DNA of 64,000 nucleotides from JACKIP01 sp963710165 (GTDB lineage Bacteria > Pseudomonadota > Alphaproteobacteria > Micavibrionales > Micavibrionaceae). The DNA lies in NCBI GenBank assembly GCA_963710165.1, contig CAVPYZ010000004.1, positions 434,001-498,000 of the forward strand, given 5' to 3'. The position numbers were made by a program, and so were the translations under genes. Below are positions 41,242-49,773 of this stretch, piece by piece. The notes beneath the pieces are model-generated. The model was not told the origin of the DNA. It ran no database searches and was given only the letters and a program-made list of their open reading frames with translations. How positions within the stretch are numbered: position 1 is the stretch's first letter; each line of letters starts with the position of its first letter.

Positions 41242-42192
41242 CTATTGAGCGCTGGCAACTCTGATATCGGTGCCTTGGGATTTTGTATGCAGCCACCACG
41301 CTGTTCGGTTGATTGAAAATATCGGACGATAGCGATTAACGGCAGAGGATGCCTTCATTGATTTGTTCTGGTTATCCAGCACCATTGCGCCGCGTTCGGT
41401 GTAAACGATCAATATGGCATGCGGAATATTTTTCTGTTTATCATGTACAATTGCCAATCTGAGGCGTTCTTCCGGCACACCTAAAGCGCGTAAAGAGGCG
41501 TATTTTGCGATGGCAAAATCTTCGCAATCACCACCACGCGTAAAAAACTCGATAGGTGTTGCCCAGTAATCGGACTTCCCCCATACTTTATTATCAGTAA
41601 TATATTGATAGGAATTAACATAGGAATTTATCTTTTGCGCCATGGCGTGTAAGGACAAACCACGAAATTCGCTTAAATCATTTTTCCATGAATTGATAAT
41701 TGTTTGATTACTGCTTCTACTCATTTCCTTATCCAAACGATCAAACATACCTGACCATTTTGTAAATGGGCGCAGATTTGACGAAACCTTCTCTTGCGAT
41801 CCGAATAAAGCGGGATAGTAATTTAATTCTTCTATGGCGCCATCGAACGTACTGACCAATGTCAAAGACTTGGGAATATCTTTCATTTGCGCGGCTTTTG
41901 CTGTTTTCGGACTAAATGAGGAGAATGCCAAAATTACAGTGAAAGCAGCGGCCAAACTTCTGAATGCAACTTGTTCGAATAATGCACGACGAAGTGTCAG
42001 AGACGTTACAAATTTATGATCAATAAGAACAGTTCCGAGGGGCACACGCTCGGTTTTTTGAAGTTCCAAAGCTTTTTTCAGATCATGCGCAGACATCAAT
42101 CCGCTTTGAACCAATACTTCGCCCAACCTGTTTCTATCTAATCTGGCTTTTAAACGACCTAGTATTCCTTTGTGTGCTTTCTCACGTTCCAT
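41242..42192 (-). CDS. MshEN-like domain fused to LapG-type transglutaminase-like cysteine protease
   Basis: The C-terminal two thirds (about 103-316) are a bacterial transglutaminase-like cysteine peptidase: WGKSDYWATPIEFF, then RGGDCEDFAIAKY with catalytic Cys223, His258 in IPHAIL and Asp273 in MVLDNQNK, the family of LapG, which cleaves cell-surface adhesins in the periplasm. The N-terminal part holds two 24-residue motifs separated by five residues (22-45 and 51-74). The first fits the published c-di-GMP-binding MshEN pattern exactly (R22, L23, G24, L27, V28, G31, L38, L42, Q45); the second keeps L52, G53, L56, I57, L67, L71, Q74 but has Pro for Arg and Lys for Gly. A single hydrophobic helix (76-93) separates the halves. 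This fusion is unusual; see findings. Confidence 0.82.
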   Translation of the reverse strand: MEREKAHKGILGRLKARLDRNRLGEVLVQSGLMSAHDLKKALELQKTERVPLGTVLIDHKFVTSLTLRRALFEQVAFRSLAAAFTVILAFSSFSPKTAKAAQMKDIPKSLTLVSTFDGAIEELNYYPALFGSQEKVSSNLRPFTKWSGMFDRLDKEMSRSSNQTIINSWKNDLSEFRGLSLHAMAQKINSYVNSYQYITDNKVWGKSDYWATPIEFFTRGGDCEDFAIAKYASLRALGVPEERLRLAIVHDKQKNIPHAILIVYTERGAMVLDNQNKSMKASSAVNRYRPIFSINRTAWWLHTKSQGTDIRVASAQ

Positions 42193-42419
42193 GTATGTAT
42201 CCCTAAATTTTTATCTAATCCCGTTTTTATAGTATGAAGATAAATAGTTACTTAAATCCTAAAATACGCCAGACAATATGCTTTTTATGAAAAAAATATA
42301 ATATAAGGAAAAGCCAACTCTTCTCTTATCTATTCGCTGGAAAACCGAATTTTAGAAAAAACGTTCTATGCGCTTTTTTATAAACCTGATATTATTTTTC
42401 AAAAATCAGGTTAAACTTT

Positions 42420-43118
42420 ATGAATAAAAAAACTTTTTCTCTCTTATTAACAGTCTCGCTTCTAAGCGTTACGGGGTGTAGCGTGCAAGATATTTACGGT
42501 CCAAATCCGTTTCCACGTGGATATGCGCATTATGATGACGAATATCGCACAGTCGTTCCTGATCGTCCTTACTTTATCGGTGATGAATATAGTGATGAAG
42601 AAGTAATTATTTCTGATGGCCTATGGACCATGGGCGTCAATGAACTATTGAACGAGCTAGAGATGAACGCATTTATGAACGGGTTGAGCGTTTACGTTAT
42701 GCCCGTTGCACCGGATAATTCATTTGATGTACGTATGGACTACTATCTTCGCAAGGCATTAATGGAACGCGGTTATTTGATTTCAACGGAGCCTTTGCCT
42801 AATCTGCCAAGTCTAAACGCGACGGCACGCCTTCCCGGATATGTGGAAGGATCACAGCATCAGGGACGTGCTTTAGATAACGTAGATGATATTCAAAGCA
42901 GATATGATCTGGTTGAAAAAGCAGAGGAAAACGGACAGCCTTACGTCTTCATGGGCATTGAAGTTATCGATTTGGATATGGAAGCGCGGGATCAGGTGTT
43001 GTTATCAGTAGAGACCTTGCAAAATGTTCTTGATAAAGATTTGCGTGAAATTCGCGGTGCTCTGGTTGATGCTCCTAAGGCATATGGCGTTCCGACCTCA
43101 TCCAATATAAATCCTTAA
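42420..43118 (+). CDS. Hypothetical lipoprotein
   Basis: I do not recognise this 232-residue protein. A signal with lipobox SVTGC ends near residue 20. The mature part is acidic, with an alpha/beta-like middle (FMNGLSVYVMPVAPDN, YYLRKALMERGYLISTEP), reminiscent of the fold of FlgO-like or curli-associated lipoproteins, though not close enough to name. The stop is followed four bases later by a second lipoprotein gene on the same strand, so they form a pair. The 227-bp gap upstream is shared with the divergent protease-fusion gene. Confidence 0.72.
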   Translation: MNKKTFSLLLTVSLLSVTGCSVQDIYGPNPFPRGYAHYDDEYRTVVPDRPYFIGDEYSDEEVIISDGLWTMGVNELLNELEMNAFMNGLSVYVMPVAPDNSFDVRMDYYLRKALMERGYLISTEPLPNLPSLNATARLPGYVEGSQHQGRALDNVDDIQSRYDLVEKAEENGQPYVFMGIEVIDLDMEARDQVLLSVETLQNVLDKDLREIRGALVDAPKAYGVPTSSNINP

Positions 43119-43122
43119 GATT

Positions 43123-43767
43123 ATGATTGTATTTATCCCTTTTGCTCGAAAAATATGGTGTCTGTTATTTTGCACAGTATTTTTTGTGACGGGATGCGAT
43201 ATGAAAGAGGGGATTAATCTTCCGAAATTTACAGCATTACATCATAACGATCGCAGTGATTGGACAGAATTAAAACGTGCAAATTATGCGGCGGCAGATG
43301 TCATGTACCAACGCGCAGAGCAACATCTTCACAGGTTTCATAAGGTTGAACTCATCGCGCTAAATAATGTTGGCGAGCCTATAGGCGAAGGGCCCGCGCC
43401 GATTATGTGGCTTGTGCCGCAACAAATAGGCGATCGCTTGGCAATTCTAGGGTTGAGTGTCGAGCAACCGAATAAAGCGCCGCAGAATTCATCACATATG
43501 CGCGCAAATGGAACGCTTCCCTTACAGCTTGCGCCGACTGGTGCGGTAAAACCCTACACTCAAAAGCGCAGTAACGGACATATCTATGTTGAAGGTGAGT
43601 ATGCCTACCTGGATGATGAAATTCTTGTGTCGCTTCGACTGGTTGATGGTACGCGCAATACGATTTTATCTTCTGTAGAATATGATCTGGACGTTGACGC
43701 GGATATGTTTACCCTGATCAATCCGGCGGCAAAAGACAGAATGTTTAGCTCCGGCTGGATGTATTAA
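43123..43767 (+). CDS. Hypothetical lipoprotein, partner of the preceding gene
   Basis: I do not recognise this 214-residue protein. It has a signal peptide with lipobox FVTGC near residue 25. The mature part shows VMYQRAEQHLHRFHKVELIALNN and a C-terminal beta-rich region (GHIYVEGEYAYLDDEILVSLRLVDGTRNTILSSVEYDLDVD). The layout of paired small lipoproteins beginning with a helical part resembles FlgO/FlgP-like flagellar envelope proteins, but this is only a suggestion. It is translationally close to the preceding gene (four bases). Confidence 0.72.
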   Translation: MIVFIPFARKIWCLLFCTVFFVTGCDMKEGINLPKFTALHHNDRSDWTELKRANYAAADVMYQRAEQHLHRFHKVELIALNNVGEPIGEGPAPIMWLVPQQIGDRLAILGLSVEQPNKAPQNSSHMRANGTLPLQLAPTGAVKPYTQKRSNGHIYVEGEYAYLDDEILVSLRLVDGTRNTILSSVEYDLDVDADMFTLINPAAKDRMFSSGWMY

Positions 43768-43778
43768 ATAATTTTTTC

Positions 43779-44456
43779 CTAACGCGTCATCAAGACATGC
43801 ACATAATGAAGTGAACCATCGCCCGTACATTCAATGCAGGCTTCCAAAGCGGGCGTCATCGAAAAAGAAGATTCGTCCGTTATGTTGGGTGACGTTGCAA
43901 ACTGCGTTCCATTGTCAAAGCGTCCCGACGCGCCTTCATTTACACAAGTTGATGTGTCTTCAGGTCTTGTTGAATAGCCGATTTTTTCATTAACAAAGTC
44001 ACAAAAAATGCCCGACACATTTGGTAATACGGCGACCAGTTCCGCGCGATCTGATCCAGTAGACGGCATATGCGTGCCGCCGTAAAATTCCCAGTTTGAT
44101 CCGTCATTTACACCGCTGGGCGGTGATTTATAATTTGCGCCGCCGCCATTGCGATCAAAAACCTGTCTCTCGGGCGTGTCTGTTATAGATCCGTAATCCG
44201 CAGATGCGTCGGGATGTGCAAATCGTATATCATTTTCGCTAAAGCCGTTTTCAAAAATAAAGTGCATGGCGTTTTTTATTTCGGACACATTCTGTTTTAA
44301 CTGGGAGAGGCGAATGATTAAAGCTTCGCGATCAATGTTTTCATTGCCGTTTTGTGAAGATGACTGCATGGCCGCGGTCAAAACACCGATTAGAAAAATA
44401 GCGATCAAAATCATGAATAAAACATTTCCCGAAGATTTGTGCTGGTGTTTTATCAT
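43779..44456 (-). CDS. Hypothetical pseudopilin-like single-span protein
   Basis: A 225-residue protein with an N-terminal basic segment followed by a hydrophobic helix (GNVLFMILIAIFLIGVLTAAM) that resembles the first helix of type IV pilin-like or TadE-like proteins (Gly then hydrophobic run), although no classical prepilin cleavage site with Glu at +5 is visible. After it comes a helical linker and a Gly/Ser/Asn-rich globular region with four Cys residues (GIFCDFVNEKIGY, STCVNEG, ACIECTGD). No secretion genes are adjacent. It converges with the lipoprotein gene at 43123. Confidence 0.65.
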   Translation of the reverse strand: MIKHQHKSSGNVLFMILIAIFLIGVLTAAMQSSSQNGNENIDREALIIRLSQLKQNVSEIKNAMHFIFENGFSENDIRFAHPDASADYGSITDTPERQVFDRNGGGANYKSPPSGVNDGSNWEFYGGTHMPSTGSDRAELVAVLPNVSGIFCDFVNEKIGYSTRPEDTSTCVNEGASGRFDNGTQFATSPNITDESSFSMTPALEACIECTGDGSLHYVHVLMTR

Positions 44457-44481
44457 AAAAATATTCCTGTCTCCGTGTTAA

Positions 44482-45870
44482 TCAATTCGCTTTCGGGCCC
44501 AAAACCAGACAATCACTAAAATAATTACAGGCAGAGTTCGCATCGTTTTTCGAAAACCCTTTTAACCATGCCCTATATATTTGCCCGTCACGGCCTTGTA
44601 TCGGCGCCACTTGCGCTTGTGCATATTGTAAAACAGTGGGTAGCTTTTTTTGAGCTTTCCCTAAAACAACATCAGCGGCATTCGCACTTGCAAACGCACC
44701 GATTTGAATGCCCCAATCATCGGCGTTTGGAACAGGTTTTTGTAGAGTATCCATGGTTCGCGCTTCTAGCGTTTTACGTTTTAGAAAACGCTCTGCCGCA
44801 TCTTGCTCAGATTGCTGATAATTAATCATGCTATCTTTATAACGTGCCAATCTGGTTTCTTGCAGAGAGCTTGAGTCTTTAGCGGAGAGTAGGTCTTCAG
44901 TCAGTTGCGATGTTGTCATTGTCGCACTGGCATCTGTTATGAAGGGTTGATTATCAACAGCTCTATTTTGTAGTGCATTATTTAAAGCTTCGCGCCGCGG
45001 ATTTTTAGTAGGAAGAATAATTTTATTCTGGCGTGCGGAAGTTACTTTTTTAAATCCTGCATCCATAATTTTACGCATATGGGCATTGCGACTTTTTGAA
45101 GTACGCCCCCCAAAAACGACGCCGATTAAACGCTTGTCCCGCCGTTTTGCAGATGCAAGCAGATTAAAGCCTGAGGCCTGTATGTACCCTGTTTTTATAC
45201 CGTCCATTCCATTATATTGTCCAAGCAACCGATTGTGATTGCGATAGCTTTTACCGCGATATTTGAAACTTTGCGTGGCAAAATAACGATAATATCTTGG
45301 TTGTATCGCTATTAAATAACGCCCCATTTTTGCCATGTCGCGCGCCGTTGTAACCTGTTTGGGATGATGAAGTCCGGACGCATTCATAAATCTGGTACGG
45401 TTCATGCCCATTTGGCGCGCTTTTTTTGTCATCATCATGGCAAAACGGCTTTCGGTTTTTCCCAACTTCTCAGCAATCGCAACAGCCACATCATTCGCCG
45501 ATTTTGTCACAAGCGCATAAATCGCGTCTTTTACAAGGATATAGGATCCGGCGGGAATATTTAGCTTACTTGGAACCATACTGGCAGCGGTGCGTGACAT
45601 ATAGATTCGGTCATTCAACTTTATTTTACCGCTATCTATTGCATCAAACAACATCAGCAACGTCATAACCTTTGTAAGTGATGCGGGGTGCAGCATTTTA
45701 TCTGCATTACTTTGTGATAAGATCTTCCCGGTGCTGGCATCCATAACAAGTGAGGCGTATTTTTTATTCGCAAGTGCCTGATTTGGGATCGTGACAATGA
45801 TACTTAGGAGGAGTATCAAGGCGCATAAAATGTTTGGATGTAATCTGTAAATTTGTTGTATTCGAAGCAT
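44482..45870 (-). CDS. D-alanyl-D-alanine carboxypeptidase with C-terminal SPOR domain
   Basis: A penicillin-binding protein of the DacA/DacF group that trims peptidoglycan stem peptides in the periplasm. From the ATG at 45870 it is 462 residues: signal peptide (cleavage after ALA), catalytic motif SLTK (Ser64, Lys67), SAN in TKSANDVAVA and KTG in GIKTGYIQ, then a linker and a C-terminal SPOR domain (WGIQIGAFASANAADVVLGKAQKKLP...) that targets proteins to septal peptidoglycan. Fusions of DacA to SPOR are typical in alphaproteobacteria. The frame extends to 46155 but those residues lie in the divergent phasin gene and are not plausible. Confidence 0.93.
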   Translation of the reverse strand: MLRIQQIYRLHPNILCALILLLSIIVTIPNQALANKKYASLVMDASTGKILSQSNADKMLHPASLTKVMTLLMLFDAIDSGKIKLNDRIYMSRTAASMVPSKLNIPAGSYILVKDAIYALVTKSANDVAVAIAEKLGKTESRFAMMMTKKARQMGMNRTRFMNASGLHHPKQVTTARDMAKMGRYLIAIQPRYYRYFATQSFKYRGKSYRNHNRLLGQYNGMDGIKTGYIQASGFNLLASAKRRDKRLIGVVFGGRTSKSRNAHMRKIMDAGFKKVTSARQNKIILPTKNPRREALNNALQNRAVDNQPFITDASATMTTSQLTEDLLSAKDSSSLQETRLARYKDSMINYQQSEQDAAERFLKRKTLEARTMDTLQKPVPNADDWGIQIGAFASANAADVVLGKAQKKLPTVLQYAQAQVAPIQGRDGQIYRAWLKGFSKNDANSACNYFSDCLVLGPKAN

Positions 45871-46048
45871 ATTAAATTTTAACAGGAAAACGGATAAGAA
45901 AGCTATCGCTAACCTAAGCTTTCTGGGGATAAAATGAAAAAAAACTATCTTTTTGTTGCATCGCAAAAAAAGATGACCTATATCTATACGTAGATGAGAC
46001 TTAAACGTAGTATATTTTGATATATTATTACATTTGAAAAGAGTTGGT

Positions 46049-46606
46049 ATGACAAAGAAGAAAACAACATCGACGAAGAAAAAACCGGCTTTAAAAGCTG
46101 TAAAATCATCGAAGTCTTCTTCGAAAGTAACACCGATTAAAACATCATCAGGCAAGAGCAGTAATAAAATTATTGCTGATTATAAAGATTTAAACGCACA
46201 CACACCATTCAATATAAAGGAGATTATGATGAATATGGGTAATAACAAAAACTTTGAAAAAATGTCACAAGAGGCAGCAAACGTTAGTAAGGACGCGATG
46301 GAAGCGTGCCAGAAGTCGGCAACAATTTTGGCTAAAAACAGTCAGGATTGTATGACAAGTTACATGAGCATGATGCAGTCTGTTGCTGAAAAACAAAGCA
46401 AATTGATGAAAGAAATGCTTAGTAAGAAAACTATTAATGAAATGGGTGAAACTCTGCAGGCAGCATCTCAGGAAAATTTTAATGATATTATGCAGAACAT
46501 GTCAAAATTATCAGAGCAATCAATTAAAGCAGTCATGGATAGTTATGAGCCCTTAACAGAGCAAGTAAATAAAACTGTTAAGAAAGCATCTGATTTGGCG
46601 GCTTAA
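46049..46606 (+). CDS. Phasin-family protein
   Basis: A 185-residue soluble protein. The first 40 residues are very Lys/Ser/Thr-rich (a disordered basic tail), and the rest is one long amphipathic helical domain (NFEKMSQEAANVSKDAMEACQKSATILAKNSQDCMTSYMSMMQSVAEKQSKLMKEML and so on) with the layout of phasins, which coat polyhydroxyalkanoate granules. The basic Lys/Ala-rich N-terminus is like that of phasins proposed to contact DNA. No PHA synthase is in the window, so the role is inferred. The ATG at 46049 is chosen by the MTKKK start; an upstream TTG in frame exists at 46034. A terminator follows. Confidence 0.8.
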   Translation: MTKKKTTSTKKKPALKAVKSSKSSSKVTPIKTSSGKSSNKIIADYKDLNAHTPFNIKEIMMNMGNNKNFEKMSQEAANVSKDAMEACQKSATILAKNSQDCMTSYMSMMQSVAEKQSKLMKEMLSKKTINEMGETLQAASQENFNDIMQNMSKLSEQSIKAVMDSYEPLTEQVNKTVKKASDLAA

Positions 46607-46622
46607 ATCTAAGATAACAATA

Positions 46623-46653
46623 AAAAAAACGCCGTTTTCTGCGGCGTTTTTTT
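46623..46653 (+). terminator. Terminator after the phasin gene
   Basis: Stem AAAACGCCG / CGGCGTTTT with a short loop and T tract on the plus strand, and an A run on the other side that could also stop the minus-strand gene at 46682. Confidence 0.85.
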
Positions 46654-46681
46654 ATGTTCTGTTTTTGAAAAGGTTTTGAAA

Positions 46682-47257
46682 CTAAATTCGTAATGCGCCT
46701 TTGAGAGTGCGTAATGCAGCTTCTTCGGAAGGACTGATATTTAATACATGATCGAGAGAAAAATCGTAACTCTTTATAAATGCATCCCACTTCTTTTGAA
46801 TAATACGTATTTGGATATAAACATTATCAAGGAAGTTGGTTTCTTTTTCTTCAATTTCCCGATAGGCAAGTGCCACAGTTTCAGCAATTTCAAAAAGACT
46901 TTCTTTGAAGTCTTCTAAAAACTTGGGGGATACTTCGCTTGAAAGCATATAAATCAAGGACTCACATTCTTTAGGAACGTCTTCTATATGATCCGTCCAT
47001 GTGTCCCAGTCTTCATATAAACGGACTGTTTTTTCCATGATGCTTTGTGTGAATTCGGACTTACAAACATCTTCACCATAAGACAAAATTACACTTTCCA
47101 AGGCTTGTTGCTCAAGTTCGTCAGATGCGTCACCACCTGTTTGGTCACTCTGGCTGAGCCAAAAACCGATGCGGTAAGGCAAGCGGATAAGTTTTGTTTT
47201 AAATTCGTCATCAAAAGACAAATCATTCAGGCGTTCTATATTATTTTCTACAGTCAT
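46682..47257 (-). CDS. Hypothetical protein next to mutL
   Basis: I do not recognise this 191-residue protein. It has no signal or membrane segment and is predicted to be entirely helical, with acidic residues spread throughout and repeated aromatic/Glu patterns. It ends 25 bp from the phasin terminator, and its start is 20 bp downstream of the mutL stop on the same strand, so it may be translated from the mutL transcript. Confidence 0.7.
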   Translation of the reverse strand: MTVENNIERLNDLSFDDEFKTKLIRLPYRIGFWLSQSDQTGGDASDELEQQALESVILSYGEDVCKSEFTQSIMEKTVRLYEDWDTWTDHIEDVPKECESLIYMLSSEVSPKFLEDFKESLFEIAETVALAYREIEEKETNFLDNVYIQIRIIQKKWDAFIKSYDFSLDHVLNISPSEEAALRTLKGALRI

Positions 47258-47277
47258 TATAAATTAATATAGCAAAG

Positions 47278-49098
47278 TCAGCGTCTTTTAAAAAGCTTTT
47301 CAATATCATCCAAGCTTAATTTTATATATGTGGGGCGTCCGTGATTACATTGGCCTGAAAGCGGTGTTTTTTCCATTTCACGCAGAAGGTGATTCATCTC
47401 TTCTGCATTCATGCGTCTGCCGGAACGAATTGAGCCATGGCAAGCGCGACGGGAGAGGATTACCAATAGTTTTTCTTCCAATAATTGACTATTACCTTTT
47501 TCTTCCAATTCATCACAAATATCCATAATGAGTCTTTTGATATCGATATTTTTCCCTAAGAGTGCGGGGATAGATGAAATAGACAGCGCTTCGGTGCCAA
47601 AAGGCTCCAGTTCCAAGCCATAAGTGGTGAAATAATCTTTATGTTCAAGGATATGTTCAATTTTGAGCGAATCTAATTCAATGATTTCAGGCGTTAATAA
47701 ACCTTGCGACGTAATCGTTTTTTCAGAAAATTGTTGTTTTAATTTCTCATAGACCAGTCGTTCATGTGCCGCATGTTGATCAATCAGCACCATGCCATCT
47801 TGTGTCTGGGCAATGATATAATTTTCATGAATTTGTGCACGGGCAGCACCTAAAAAGGTTTTACTATCAGTAACTTCTTGCGAAGATACGCTAGGAATAT
47901 TTTCCACTTTTGCAGACGGCGCAATAAAAATGTTTGCGCTGTAATCAGATTGAACATGCTCTGCAAAGCTATGATTTGATTGAATAAATTGACGCGGAAC
48001 AGCGGCATGAGTTCCTCTGGATAGCGGGAGGGGGATATTGCCCGATATTGCTGTGTTATTTTGATTATGTGCTGCATAGCGTCCAAGGGATATGCCTGTA
48101 GATGATGTGGCGCGTCCGCCATGCTCTAATAGAGCGTGACGAATGGTGCTTACCAAAAGTCCGCGAATATGTGCCGCTTCACGAAACCTTACTTCGGCTT
48201 TTGCGGGATGTACGTTTACATCCACGTCTTCTGCGGGCAAGGTCAAAAACAATGCGCTGACCGGGTATCTGTCTCGCGCTAACACATCGCGATATGCGCC
48301 TTTTAACGCTCCTAACAATAATCTATCTTTTACAGCGCGCCCATTGACGAATAAATATTGTGAAAGACCATTTCCTTTATTAAATGTGGGGAGCGAGCTC
48401 ATACCTTCAATATGAATATTGTCTCTTATCGCTTTGATCGGCATGGCATTTTCAGGAAAATCACGCCCGAGTAAATGTCCCAGACGCTCTTCTTCTGTGC
48501 CACATTTCAGTTGTAAGGTTTTGCGCCCATCAAGGGATAATGTGAATCCAATATCAGGCGACGCCATGGCCAGGCGCGTGACGACATCTTTAATGGCCAT
48601 GTTTTCAATACGGTCAGTCTTTAGGAATTTAAGCCTTGCCGGTGTAGCATAGAACAAGTCGCGGATGTCAATTTTAGTTCCATGTGGATGCGCGCTGGGT
48701 TGTGGCGGCTGTTTATTACCGCCTTCAGCAACTATTTGCCATGAGTTTTTTTTCTCCTCTGAGAAGGTTGCGATCCTCATTTTGCTGACTGAGGCAATTG
48801 AGGGCAAAGCTTCACCGCGAAATCCCAGATTATTAATTTGTAATAAATCATCATGCGGTAGTTTTGACGTGGCATGGCGGTCAAGGCACGCAACTAATTC
48901 TTCGCGAGACATGCCAAAGCCGTTATCTGATACAGACATATAGCTTTTGCCACCATCGCGAATATCAATATCAATTTGGGTCGCGCCAGCATCAATAGAG
49001 TTCTCGACCAGTTCCTTAATCGCCGCTGCGGGGCGTTCAATAACTTCGCCCGCCGCAATCTGGTTGATCAGCGTGTCTGGTAGGTGTCGGATTCGCAT
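47278..49098 (-). CDS. mutL: DNA mismatch repair protein MutL
   Basis: Matchmaker ATPase of mismatch repair that couples MutS recognition to strand incision. The 606-residue protein has the GHKL ATPase motifs: IAAGEVIERPAAAIKELVENSIDAGAT, DNGFGMSREEL and ATSKLPHDDLLQINNLGFRGEAL, then DLFYATPARLKFLK; the middle VNVHPAKAEVRF is the second conserved block. In the C-terminal half QDGMVLIDQHAAHERLVYE and a Cys/His-bearing CHGSIRSGRRM segment are visible. The DQHAAHERxxYE motif is the typical C-terminal metal/dimer region, but the DQHA(X)2E(X)4E signature of nicking MutL types is only approximately present. Start is within the usual N-terminal length. Confidence 0.95.
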   Translation of the reverse strand: MRIRHLPDTLINQIAAGEVIERPAAAIKELVENSIDAGATQIDIDIRDGGKSYMSVSDNGFGMSREELVACLDRHATSKLPHDDLLQINNLGFRGEALPSIASVSKMRIATFSEEKKNSWQIVAEGGNKQPPQPSAHPHGTKIDIRDLFYATPARLKFLKTDRIENMAIKDVVTRLAMASPDIGFTLSLDGRKTLQLKCGTEEERLGHLLGRDFPENAMPIKAIRDNIHIEGMSSLPTFNKGNGLSQYLFVNGRAVKDRLLLGALKGAYRDVLARDRYPVSALFLTLPAEDVDVNVHPAKAEVRFREAAHIRGLLVSTIRHALLEHGGRATSSTGISLGRYAAHNQNNTAISGNIPLPLSRGTHAAVPRQFIQSNHSFAEHVQSDYSANIFIAPSAKVENIPSVSSQEVTDSKTFLGAARAQIHENYIIAQTQDGMVLIDQHAAHERLVYEKLKQQFSEKTITSQGLLTPEIIELDSLKIEHILEHKDYFTTYGLELEPFGTEALSISSIPALLGKNIDIKRLIMDICDELEEKGNSQLLEEKLLVILSRRACHGSIRSGRRMNAEEMNHLLREMEKTPLSGQCNHGRPTYIKLSLDDIEKLFKRR

Positions 49099-49170
49099 AA
49101 GCCGAGTTTAGCACAAGTTGAAAGACGATATGCAAAGACTCTTTGCCGCCGCGTTCTTTAGGGTTTCGTC

Positions 49171-49533
49171 TTACTGATCATTACTACCCAAGAGAGTGCT
49201 TTTGCCTGATAAACAGGCGGCGGCCAAAATCGCCCACGGAATGCCAGCTTGTTTAGCAGCGGCTTTTAAACGATCACATTTGCGTAATGCCCATGCTAAA
49301 TCCTCTGGCGTTAAGTGCGGATTTCGCAAGGCGCGTTGAAATTGATTGATGGATTGAATGGCAAAGTCTGCAAAGTCACCGTTCATATGTCCGTCATAGC
49401 GCACATATTCTTTATAGGCCTCATCTGTTTCGCCCAATAATTTCTCTAAACGAGAATATTTTTGATGAGAGTGATTAATGTTATGCGGCGCTCGCGCATA
49501 TGCTGTTCTGCCGTGTGGCTGTGTTGTTTTCAT
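49171..49533 (-). CDS. Hypothetical protein, small and helical
   Basis: I do not recognise this 120-residue protein. The ATG at 49533 is preferred over 49545 because a GGGGT precedes it by six bases. It is polar at the start, then helical (SQKYSRLEKLLGETDEAYKEYVRYDGHMNG) with a C-terminal part LAWALRKCDRLKAAAKQAGIPWAILAAACLSGKSTLLGSNDQ. The SGKST stretch recalls a P-loop but lies at the very C-terminus without the preceding beta strand, so it is probably coincidental. It lies 72 bp from the mutL start on the same strand. Confidence 0.65.
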   Translation of the reverse strand: MKTTQPHGRTAYARAPHNINHSHQKYSRLEKLLGETDEAYKEYVRYDGHMNGDFADFAIQSINQFQRALRNPHLTPEDLAWALRKCDRLKAAAKQAGIPWAILAAACLSGKSTLLGSNDQ

Positions 49534-49712
49534 ATCGTACCCCATACGTGAAAAAGTTTATAAACACACACATCTATATAACAAAGCTAATGGAACAGGA
49601 TGTTACCTTATTCTACTAATATCGTATCTTTTTGAGATGTATTTTTATAACATTATTGCTTTTAAAGTGCAACCTAAAATTTAATCATCTTCACGAAAAT
49701 ATGCGGGGATGA

Positions 49713-49741
49713 TTGACAGCGCTCCCGTATCATTCGATATT
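49713..49741 (+). promoter_or_regulatory. Sigma-70 type promoter for fabD
   Basis: TTGACA (49713-49718) and GATATT (49736-49741) with a 17-base spacer, 33 bases ahead of the fabD start codon. The -35 is perfect and the -10 matches TATAAT at four of six positions. Confidence 0.6.
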
Positions 49742-49773
49742 TAAAAAAAGTAGAAATAAAGGATAAGGTCATC

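Noticed and set aside
42518..42531. TTTCCACGTGGATA as a second parS site
   Set aside because: The core differs from the TTTCACGTGAAA palindrome and it lies inside a coding gene.
49171..49533. SGKST sequence at the C-terminus of a small hypothetical, looking like a Walker A
   Set aside because: It lies within the last 12 residues with no beta strand before or catalytic residues after it.
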